Shown in pieces: positions 1-4,682 of a stretch of DNA of 11,597 bases. Each line of letters begins with the position of its first letter. Within the stretch, counting starts at the first letter, position 1. Made by a program: the position numbers and the translations under genes. Source of the stretch: Anaerolineales bacterium (GTDB taxonomy: Bacteria > Chloroflexota > Anaerolineae > Anaerolineales > UBA6663); NCBI GenBank assembly GCA_017999235.1, contig JAGOBN010000052.1:1-11597 (forward strand). Reading direction: 5' to 3'. Under the pieces are notes generated by a model. The model saw only the letters and a list, made by a program, of their open reading frames with translations, was not told the DNA's origin and did not search any database.

Positions 1-1
1 C

Positions 2-499
2 TTCGCCTGGATCGTGGATTTCCCCATGTTCGCGTGGAATGCCGAGGAACAGAAGTGGGACGCCGAGCATCATCCCTTCACCATGCCCAAGCAGGAACAC
101 CTGGCGCTGATGGAGAGCGATCCCGGCGCGGTGCTGGCGGACGCCTACGATATGGTGGGCAACGGCTATGAATTGGCGTCCGGCTCTATCCGGATTCATC
201 GCCGTGACATCCAGGCCCAGATCTTCGAACGCCTGGGGTTGGACGAGGCCGAGATCCAAAAGAAGTTCGGCCACATGCTGGAAGCCTTTGAGTACGGCGC
301 GCCCCCGCACGGCGGCATGGCGCCGGGCGTGGACCGCCTGGTGATGCTGCTGGCGGACGAGCCCAACATCCGTGAGGTGATCCCGTTCCCCAAGAACCAG
401 GCCGCGCTGGATGTGATGGCCCAGGCGCCCTCGCCCGCGGAGCCGAAACAGCTGGTGGATCTGCACATCCGGGTGGTCCAGCCCGAACCCGTCCAGTAA
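2..499 (+). CDS. aspS: Aspartyl-tRNA synthetase, C-terminal part (5' end outside window)
   Basis: Partial class II aminoacyl-tRNA synthetase that charges tRNA with aspartate in the cytoplasm. The last 165 residues are visible, reading in frame from base 2; the GTG at 14 is an internal valine, not the start. Seen in the sequence: the bacterial AspRS block around WIVDFPMF and HHPFTMPK, the segment [11 protein letters not shown] of the catalytic core, the run [12 protein letters not shown], and class II motif 3 (GVDRLVMLL), whose Arg contacts ATP. The protein ends shortly after [11 protein letters not shown] and APSP, as AspRS proteins normally do, so the C-terminus is intact. Whether the enzyme is discriminating or also charges tRNA-Asn cannot be judged because the anticodon-binding N-terminal domain is missing. 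add follows 54 bp downstream on the same strand. Family assignment is very secure. Confidence 0.97.
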   Translation, partial: FAWIVDFPMFAWNAEEQKWDAEHHPFTMPKQEHLALMESDPGAVLADAYDMVGNGYELASGSIRIHRRDIQAQIFERLGLDEAEIQKKFGHMLEAFEYGAPPHGGMAPGVDRLVMLLADEPNIREVIPFPKNQAALDVMAQAPSPAEPKQLVDLHIRVVQPEPVQ

Positions 500-507
500 T
501 TCTCATT

Positions 508-532
508 CCGGGCCGCGCTCAGCGCGGCCCGG
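508..532 (+). repeat. Perfect GC hairpin between aspS and add
   Basis: Two 12-base arms (508-519 and 521-532) are exact reverse complements around one central base, so an RNA would form about 11 pairs with a 3-nt loop. No T-run follows on either strand, so it is not a typical intrinsic terminator. It may be an mRNA-processing or 3'-end-stabilising element between aspS and add. The inverted repeat is certain; its role is not known. Confidence 0.6.
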
Positions 533-553
533 CCAGTTAAGCCCGAGGTCCGC

Positions 554-1594
554 ATGTCGCTCGAATCCTTTATCCGCGCGATGCCGAAGGTGGAACTGCA
601 CGTCCACTTGGAAGGGTCGATCCAGCCCGCCACCTTGTTGGAGTTGGCCCGCCGCAACCAGCAGTCTTTGCCGGCGGACACCGTGGCCGGCCTGCGCGAG
701 TGGTACACCTTCACGGACTTTCCGCACTTCGCGGAGGTCTATCAGACGCTGTCGCGGTGTATTCAGACGGTGGACGATATCGAGCTGATCACGCGCGATT
801 TCCTGGCCGGCCAGGCCGCCCAGAACATCCGCCACACGGAGGCCACCTATACGGCGCTGACCGTCTACCGCAATTCCGGGCTGGCGTTTGAGGCGCAGCT
901 GGCGGCCATCAACCGGGCGCGGGCCTGGGCGGAGCGCGAGCTCAACACCTCGCTGGCCTTGATCATCGATATCCCGCGTGAGTGGTGCACGCCGGCGGAG
1001 GGTGAGCAGGTGGCCGAGTGGGCCATCGCCGGCCATGGGCGGGGCGTGGCGGCGCTGGGTCTGGGGGGCTACGAAGTGGGCTTCCCGCCGGAGATGTTTG
1101 CCGCGGCTTTCGCGCGCGCCCAGGCCGCCGGGCTGCCGGCCATCCTGCACGCCGGCGAGACGGAAGGGCCGGCCAGCATCTGGGGCGCGCTGGAAGCCGG
1201 CCACAGTGTCCGGCTGGGGCATGGCGTCCGCTGTCTGGAAGATCCCCGGCTGGTGGATGAATTGCGGCGCCGCCAGGTCCCGCTGGAAGTATGTCCGTCC
1301 AGCAACGTGTGTCTGAAGGTAGCGCCGTCTTGGGCGGCCCATCCGCTGCCGGACCTGAGGCGCGCCGGGCTGTGGGTTACCCTCAACAGCGATGATCCGC
1401 CGATGTTTAATACCACCCTGACGGATGAGTATTTGCAGGCGGCCGCGGTCTTCGGCTTGAACGGGGATGATATTGAAACCTTGGCTTTGGCGGCGGTGAC
1501 GGCGGCGCTGTGGCCCGCGGCCCAGCGGCAGGCCCGGGCGGCCGAGTTCCGCGCCGAGTTCGCGCGCCTGCGCCGCGCGCATGGCGTACCCTAG
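554..1594 (+). CDS. add: Adenosine deaminase family protein
   Basis: A 346-residue metal-dependent amidohydrolase of the adenosine/adenine deaminase family, expected to deaminate a 6-aminopurine nucleoside or related compound in the cytoplasm (purine salvage). The TIM-barrel signatures are all present: the metal-binding HxH (His16, His18, in PKVELHVHLEG), HAGE at 199-202 with the catalytic Glu202, LGHG with His223, and the metal-binding Asp pair in LNSDDP (280-281). Length is normal for the family (about 330-350). The ATG at 554 is preceded by GAGGTC and gives the usual start just before the first motif. The gene sits 54 bp after aspS and may share its transcript. The substrate is not settled: the SDDPPMF variant and the absence of the SELRYSP-like block of classical adenosine deaminases leave adenine, 6-aminodeoxyfutalosine or another adenosine derivative possible. 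Family secure, exact substrate inferred. Confidence 0.9.
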   Translation: MSLESFIRAMPKVELHVHLEGSIQPATLLELARRNQQSLPADTVAGLREWYTFTDFPHFAEVYQTLSRCIQTVDDIELITRDFLAGQAAQNIRHTEATYTALTVYRNSGLAFEAQLAAINRARAWAERELNTSLALIIDIPREWCTPAEGEQVAEWAIAGHGRGVAALGLGGYEVGFPPEMFAAAFARAQAAGLPAILHAGETEGPASIWGALEAGHSVRLGHGVRCLEDPRLVDELRRRQVPLEVCPSSNVCLKVAPSWAAHPLPDLRRAGLWVTLNSDDPPMFNTTLTDEYLQAAAVFGLNGDDIETLALAAVTAALWPAAQRQARAAEFRAEFARLRRAHGVP

Positions 1595-1618
1595 CCGGCG
1601 CGGGCCGAGTCGGTGACA

Positions 1619-1651
1619 TTGCACAACCACGCGAGTCGTGGTATTGTGCAA
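1619..1651 (+). repeat. 33-nt inverted repeat downstream of add
   Basis: Outer arms TTGCACAA (1619-1626) and TTGTGCAA (1644-1651) are perfect complements. They continue into inner arms CCACG (1627-1631) and CGTGG (1637-1641), with a 5-nt loop and a TA bulge on the 3' side. It lies 24 bp after the add stop codon. The outer arms are clearly richer in A/T than the surroundings. There is no T-tract after it, so it could be an RNA 3'-end structure for add or a protein-binding dyad. Structure seen directly; function unknown. Confidence 0.55.
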
Positions 1652-1666
1652 ATTAACCCTGCCCTG

Positions 1667-1866
1667 TACGTGATGTCGAACGCGGTTAGACCACGTATGT
1701 ATAAAGGGAGCCGGGACTCGCGCGGGGAATGCGATAGGCGGCACGCATGCCAAGGCAAACCCCAAACGGAAGGCTCCCGCCTGCGAAAGCAGGTCAAACT
1801 CGTTCCCACACGGCATGGCGGGGAAGATTGAAAAAAAGGCCACCGGCGACCGGTGGCTTTTTGTTG
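1667..1866 (+). ncRNA. Candidate structured noncoding RNA ending in an intrinsic terminator
   Basis: This stretch has no convincing protein gene but dense pairing potential on the + strand. Stem A: TACGTG (1667-1672) with CACGTA (1692-1697), continued by GTC (1675-1677) with GAC (1689-1691). Stem B: GGGAGCC (1706-1712) with GGCTCCC (1772-1778). Inside stem B, ATGCG (1729-1734 region) can pair with CGCAT (1743-1748 region). Stem C: CCTGC-GAAA-GCAGG (1780-1793), a GNRA tetraloop. An alternative pairing CCCGCC (1776-1781) with GGCGGG (1817-1822) is mutually exclusive with part of stem B. The segment ends in the intrinsic terminator at 1831-1866. I could not match it to 6S RNA, SRP RNA, RNase P RNA, tmRNA or a riboswitch I know, and no + strand gene follows for it to regulate. 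It could equally be a structured 3' UTR of add. The 5' end is a guess. Confidence 0.35.
1831..1866. terminator. Bidirectional intrinsic terminator
   Basis: A perfect 8-bp stem GCCACCGG (1839-1846) / CCGGTGGC (1850-1857) with loop CGA is flanked by seven A (1831-1837) on the left and TTTTTG (1858-1863) on the right. Either strand therefore gives a GC stem followed by a U-run. On the + strand it ends transcription coming from add or the candidate RNA at 1667; on the - strand it ends the membrane protein gene at 1875-2210, whose stop lies 9 bp away. Confidence 0.88.
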
Positions 1867-1874
1867 CGGGCGGG

Positions 1875-2210
1875 TTACCAGCGCCGGCGCCGGCGCCGGC
1901 CCCAGGCGCTGCGCGCCCGGCCATACCAGTAATAGCGGTGGCCGCGGGAGTAAGTCCGGTCTTGGAAACGCGCCAGCCACAGGCGGAAATCCCGGAGCGC
2001 GATGGACCCCAGGCCGGCCAGCCCGCCCAGCACCAGGTTGCTGGGCATGTCGTAGTAGTTGATCCAGTACGCGCCGGCCAGCCACAGGGCAAAGGTGATC
2101 AGATCCCACAGCTGGTTATTGAGCCGGCCGCGCTGGATGGGCAGCACGAAGGTGAGCGCCAGGGCGGCGAGCGCGCACCCCAAGCCCAGGACGAATGACG
2201 GGATCAGCAT
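1875..2210 (-). CDS. Small three-helix membrane protein with Arg-rich tail, unknown function
   Basis: A 111-residue protein of a family I do not recognise. Three hydrophobic stretches are visible: about 3-24 (after an N-terminus with no charge), 36-52 (ending in AYWINYY) and 58-72. They are followed by a strongly basic, aromatic-rich C-terminal tail (73-111) that ends in six arginines and a tryptophan. This predicts an inner-membrane protein whose tail probably faces the cytoplasm by the positive-inside rule. The ATG at 2210 is supported by an AGGTGG Shine-Dalgarno just upstream and by an extended -10 promoter (2243-2271) that would give a leader of about 26 nt; the intrinsic terminator at 1831-1866 lies right after the stop. 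Promoter, RBS and terminator together make it a convincing single-gene unit divergent from nusA. The function is not evident; the arginine run may bind phospholipid heads or nucleic acid, which is speculation. Confidence 0.7.
   Translation of the reverse strand: MLIPSFVLGLGCALAALALTFVLPIQRGRLNNQLWDLITFALWLAGAYWINYYDMPSNLVLGGLAGLGSIALRDFRLWLARFQDRTYSRGHRYYWYGRARSAWGRRRRRRW
1881..1900. repeat. Hexamer tandem repeat (GCGCCG) at the 3' end of the membrane gene
   Basis: GCGCCG is repeated a little over three times in direct order. On the - strand it encodes most of the terminal arginine run of the membrane protein. Such short tandem units can slip during replication, so the number of arginines may vary between strains; each unit adds two residues without shifting the frame. 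Confidence 0.6.
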
Positions 2211-2234
2211 GGTCCACCTGTGGTTGAAGGATTT

Positions 2235-2298
2235 CGGCCGCGATCATAGCAGACGCGCCGGGCCGGCGCAACGGCGCCGGCTTGCGAAATCGCGGCCG
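2235..2298. promoter_or_regulatory. Nested dyad in the divergent promoter region
   Basis: Outer arms CGGCCGCGAT (2235-2244) and ATCGCGGCCG (2289-2298) are perfect 10-base complements. Within them lies a second perfect dyad, GCCGGCGC (2262-2269) / GCGCCGGC (2274-2281) around AACG. The dyad covers the -35 boxes of both divergent promoters, the start of the - strand -10, and most of the + strand spacer. A position like this suits an operator for one regulator that controls both genes, or a DNA cruciform. The symmetry is seen directly; the regulatory role is inferred, and high GC makes some inverted repeats easier to find by chance. Confidence 0.45.
2243..2271 (-). promoter_or_regulatory. Putative sigma-70 promoter of the small membrane protein gene
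   Basis: Read on the - strand: -35 TTGCGC (2271-2266), a 17-bp spacer, and an extended -10 TGC-TATGAT (hexamer at 2248-2243). The -10 matches the consensus at five of six positions. The start site would be near 2236, leaving a 26-nt leader that contains the AGGTGG ribosome-binding site before the ATG at 2210. Confidence 0.5.
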
Positions 2299-2310
2299 GA
2301 GTGCTAAAAT
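2282..2310 (+). promoter_or_regulatory. Putative sigma-70 promoter of the nusA operon
   Basis: -35 TTGCGA (2282-2287), a spacer of exactly 17 bp, and an extended -10 TGC-TAAAAT (hexamer at 2305-2310, five of six consensus bases). Transcription would start near 2317, giving a leader of about 90 nt before nusA. Its -35 lies 10 bp from the -35 of the divergent promoter, and both share the TTGCG and TGC elements. Confidence 0.58.
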
Positions 2311-2337
2311 TTCCGATGTTCAGTATAGGCGTACGTC

Positions 2338-2366
2338 GGAAACGTGGGTGCCCCCCACGTTTCTTC
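2338..2366 (+). promoter_or_regulatory. Terminator-like hairpin in the nusA leader (possible attenuator)
   Basis: A perfect 9-bp stem, AAACGTGGG (2340-2348) with CCCACGTTT (2354-2362) and loop TGCCC, is extendable by G2339-C2363. The 3' arm runs into TTTCTTCG, a weak U-rich tract. It lies in the untranslated leader about 45 bp before the nusA start. In Bacillus subtilis, NusA limits its own operon through NusA-stimulated termination in the leader; a similar control here is an inference. The U-tract is poor, so the hairpin may instead pause polymerase or shape the 5' UTR. Confidence 0.45.
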
Positions 2367-2406
2367 GTATATGCGGGTCACCTTCGACGGATGAAGTCTT
2401 GAGCGT

Positions 2407-4275
2407 ATGAAAAGTGAATTAGCCCTAGCTTTCAACGAAATCATCGAGCACAACAAGCTGAAGCGCGAGGTCATCCTCGAAGCGCTGGAGACGGCCCTCG
2501 TAACGGCCTACCGGCGCGCGGTGAATGCCTCCTCCGCCCAGCACGTGGTCGCCAAGGTGGATCTGGCCACCGGCGCGGTCAAGGTCTTCGCCGAGAAAGA
2601 GGTGGTGGACTCGGTCCTGGAGCCCAACACCGAGGTAACGCTGACGGCCGCCCAAGAGGTGGACGCCGGCGCCAAACTGGGCGATATGGTGACCGTGGAG
2701 TCCACGCCCCGGGACTTCGGCCGCATCGCGGCCCAGGCCGCCAAGCAGGTGATCTTGCAGCGCCTGCGCGAGGCCGAGCGCGAGAGCCAGTATCAGGAAT
2801 ATGTCCAGCGCGAGGGCGATATCGTCAACGGCACCGTCCAGGCGGTCAGCTCACAGTCCATCACCATCGGACTGCAGCGCACCGAGGCCACCCTGCCGCG
2901 CAACCAGACCATGCCGGGCGAGCGCTATTACGCCCACCAGAAGGTGCGCGCCTTCGTGCTGGAAGTCCGCAAGACCACGCGCGGCCCGCAGATCATCCTC
3001 TCCCGCACGCACAAGAATATGCTCCGGCGGTTGTTGGAGTACGAAGTACCGGAAATCTACAACGGCGCGGTGGAGATCAAATCCATCGCCCGCGAACCCG
3101 GCCACCGCTCCAAAGTGGCCGTGGCCGCGCGTCAAGAGGGCGTGGATCCGGTCGGCGCGTGCGTGGGCATGCGCGGCGTGCGCATCCAGTCCATCGTCAA
3201 AGAACTTAACGACGAGAAGATCGACGTCATCGAGTGGAACCCGGAGCAGGCCACCTTCATCGCCAAGGCGCTCAGCCCGGCGCGCGTGACGGCCGTCCAT
3301 CTGGACGACGACCCGATCTCCGGCCGCACGGCCATGGTGGTGGTCCCGGATGACCAGCTCAGCCTGGCCATCGGCCGCGAGGGCCAGAACGCCCGGCTGG
3401 CCGCCAAGCTCACCAACTGGCGCATCGACATCAAGAGCCTGAGCGAAGCCGCCATTGACGGCGCCCGCCGGCTGCGCGACGACGACCGCTACGCGGACCT
3501 GGCCCAGGCCCAGGCCGAGATGCTCAAGAGCGCCGAGGTGATCCTGGGCAAGAAGGCCGAAGGCAAGCCGCTGACGCCCGAGGAGTATCAACTGCTGGGG
3601 CGGCTGGTGGATGTGGTGGAGAAGAAGTCCGCCCGCAGCCGACAAGAAGAGCGCGCCATCAAACTGGAGCGCGCCGCCGCGATCCGCGCCACCATCCCGG
3701 CCGCCGCCCGCAAACTGGCCCTGGTCGAACTGGGCTTGCCGGACATCATCAACCGTGTCCTGGGCGACGCCGACTACAAGACCGTGGGCGATGTGATGGA
3801 GACGCTGGCGCTCGACGAGAACCGGCTGCTGAAGATGGAAGGCTTCAACGCCCGCTATATGGACGAGGTCCGGACGGCGATCGGCAAGCTGGTCTTCCCC
3901 GAGGCTGAACCGGAGCCGGAGCCGAGCGTGGAAGCGGCGCCGGCCGAAGGCGGGGCCGAAGCCGGAGCGCCCGCGGACGCGCCAGCCGAAGCCGGGGACG
4001 CGGCGGCCGCCGCGGCGGCCGCGCCGGCGGAAACGGGCGAGGCGGTGGCCGCGCCGGCCGAGGGCGACGAGAGCGAAGAAGCCGAAGATCCCGAATTCAA
4101 GGACGAAGCCGAGGACGATGACGGCGACGACGCCAAGAAGAAGGGCAAGAAGAAGGGCAAGAAGGGCCGCACGACGGTCGAGATCGAGTACGACGAAGAA
4201 TTGGGCGTGTACATCACGCGCAAGAAGCGCAAGGCCAGCCGCGCCGGCGACCCCCTGGGCGGCGTCGAAGACTAA
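2407..4275 (+). CDS. nusA: Transcription termination/antitermination factor NusA
   Basis: A 622-residue RNA polymerase-binding elongation factor that modulates pausing, intrinsic termination and antitermination. Domains in order: N-terminal polymerase-binding domain (1-125), S1 RNA-binding domain (about 134-200, from [11 protein letters not shown] to IILSR), KH1 (about 215-277, with [11 protein letters not shown]) and KH2 (about 309-345, with [16 protein letters not shown]). The KH blocks are nearly identical to the family consensus. After a helical linker (350-420), a helix-hairpin-helix-like domain covers about 436-495 ([11 protein letters not shown]). The end is unusual: an Ala/Glu/Pro low-complexity stretch (500-555), an acidic block (556-576), a lysine run [11 protein letters not shown] (577-587) and a short possible beta unit ([19 protein letters not shown]). 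The protein is longer than E. coli NusA (495 aa) because of this tail. The Shine-Dalgarno is weak; the ATG at 2407 is the only start that keeps the family N-terminus. It is the first gene of the operon, with ylxR 6 bp downstream; rimP is not upstream. Confidence 0.97.
   Translation: MKSELALAFNEIIEHNKLKREVILEALETALVTAYRRAVNASSAQHVVAKVDLATGAVKVFAEKEVVDSVLEPNTEVTLTAAQEVDAGAKLGDMVTVESTPRDFGRIAAQAAKQVILQRLREAERESQYQEYVQREGDIVNGTVQAVSSQSITIGLQRTEATLPRNQTMPGERYYAHQKVRAFVLEVRKTTRGPQIILSRTHKNMLRRLLEYEVPEIYNGAVEIKSIAREPGHRSKVAVAARQEGVDPVGACVGMRGVRIQSIVKELNDEKIDVIEWNPEQATFIAKALSPARVTAVHLDDDPISGRTAMVVVPDDQLSLAIGREGQNARLAAKLTNWRIDIKSLSEAAIDGARRLRDDDRYADLAQAQAEMLKSAEVILGKKAEGKPLTPEEYQLLGRLVDVVEKKSARSRQEERAIKLERAAAIRATIPAAARKLALVELGLPDIINRVLGDADYKTVGDVMETLALDENRLLKMEGFNARYMDEVRTAIGKLVFPEAEPEPEPSVEAAPAEGGAEAGAPADAPAEAGDAAAAAAAAPAETGEAVAAPAEGDESEEAEDPEFKDEAEDDDGDDAKKKGKKKGKKGRTTVEIEYDEELGVYITRKKRKASRAGDPLGGVED
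4135..4167 (+). repeat. Lysine-rich codon repeat in nusA
   Basis: Direct 12-base units (three AAG then GGC) occur twice, then a shortened third copy, encoding [11 protein letters not shown] at residues 577-587 right after an acidic block. The unit length keeps the frame, so copy number could vary. The use of AAG for every lysine fits the high-GC codon preference of the genome. Confidence 0.65.
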
Positions 4276-4281
4276 GCGCCG

Positions 4282-4578
4282 ATGTCCGGCCTGCAACGGG
4301 TCCGGCGGATACCGCAACGCACCTGCCTGGGCTGCCGCCGCGTGGACGCCAAGCGGCAGCTGGTGCGGGTGGTGCGCGGCGCCGACGGGCGGGTGCGCGT
4401 GGACCCGAGCGGCAAAGCCGCCGGCCGGGGCGCTTACGTCCACAACCGGCGCGCGTGTTGGGACACGGCTTTGAGCGGCGGCGGGCTGGAGCGCGCCCTA
4501 AAAATTACTCTGGAGGCTGCCGATCGGGCCGCGCTGACGGCCCACGGCCAACAGTATTCCGATGACACCGATGCATGA
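4282..4578 (+). CDS. ylxR: YlxR/RnpM family protein (DUF448)
   Basis: A 98-residue nucleic acid-binding-type protein of the YlxR family. In B. subtilis the homolog (RnpM) binds and modulates RNase P; this role is known for the family, not shown here. Visible hallmarks: PQRTCLGC near the N-terminus (Cys15, Cys18), the basic central strand (QLVRVVRG), the family core GRGAYVH (48-54) and a following Cys59. His54 takes the place of a Cys found in some members, a common variation. Length is typical for the family. The gene starts 6 bp after nusA in the usual nusA-ylxR order, so translation is probably coupled. The L7Ae-like gene (ylxQ) often found next is absent: 104 bp of noncoding sequence leads to infB. 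Confidence 0.93.
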   Translation: MSGLQRVRRIPQRTCLGCRRVDAKRQLVRVVRGADGRVRVDPSGKAAGRGAYVHNRRACWDTALSGGGLERALKITLEAADRAALTAHGQQYSDDTDA

Positions 4579-4597
4579 CGGCGGCGCTCTGCCGCCG
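4579..4597 (+). repeat. GC hairpin immediately after the ylxR stop codon
   Basis: A perfect 7-bp stem, CGGCGGC (4579-4585) / GCCGCCG (4591-4597) with a GCTCT loop, starts on the base after the ylxR stop codon. No T-run follows, so read-through into infB is expected. It may mark an RNA-processing or stabilising element inside the operon. Confidence 0.45.
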
Positions 4598-4658
4598 CCG
4601 GATAATGTGAGGCGCCAACGCCCCACCGGGTAACCCCTGCGGCCCGGCTGGTCGTTCG

Positions 4659-4677
4659 CCTCCCAAAAGTTTGGAGG
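4659..4677 (+). promoter_or_regulatory. Hairpin occluding the infB Shine-Dalgarno
   Basis: The strong Shine-Dalgarno GGAGG (4673-4677), 5 nt before the infB ATG, is perfectly complementary to CCTCC at 4659-4663. The intervening AAAA/TTT can add two or three A-U pairs around a bulged C. The RBS may be partly hidden in a small hairpin, so infB initiation could respond to ribosome arrival, to temperature or to a binding protein. The pairing is seen directly; regulation is inferred, and the hairpin is short. Confidence 0.45.
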
Positions 4678-4682
4678 TTCGT

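Noticed and set aside
1700..1800. Riboswitch-like words (GGCAAACC, GAAA tetraloop) resembling a c-di-GMP-I motif
   Set aside because: The order and the second conserved block do not match, and no gene follows on the + strand for it to control.
1613..1831. 72-codon + strand frame in the add-downstream gap
   Set aside because: GTG start without an RBS, composition unlike neighbours, and it crosses the stems of the structured segment; RNA structure explains the region better.
1667..1866. 6S RNA
   Set aside because: 6S RNA forms one long rod with a central bubble; this segment gives separate hairpins, and I could not pair the ends into a closing stem.
503..2092. 529-codon open frame on the - strand across add
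   Set aside because: It is antisense to a gene with complete family motifs. Its translation is rich in Arg, Gly, His and Pro with no recognisable domain, as expected from high-GC third positions of the real gene.
2851..4443. 530-codon open frame on the - strand across nusA
   Set aside because: Shadow of NusA; low-complexity composition, no domain, no start signal.
4599..4606. GATAAT as a -10 box for an infB promoter
   Set aside because: No acceptable -35 at 16-18 bp and no TG extension.
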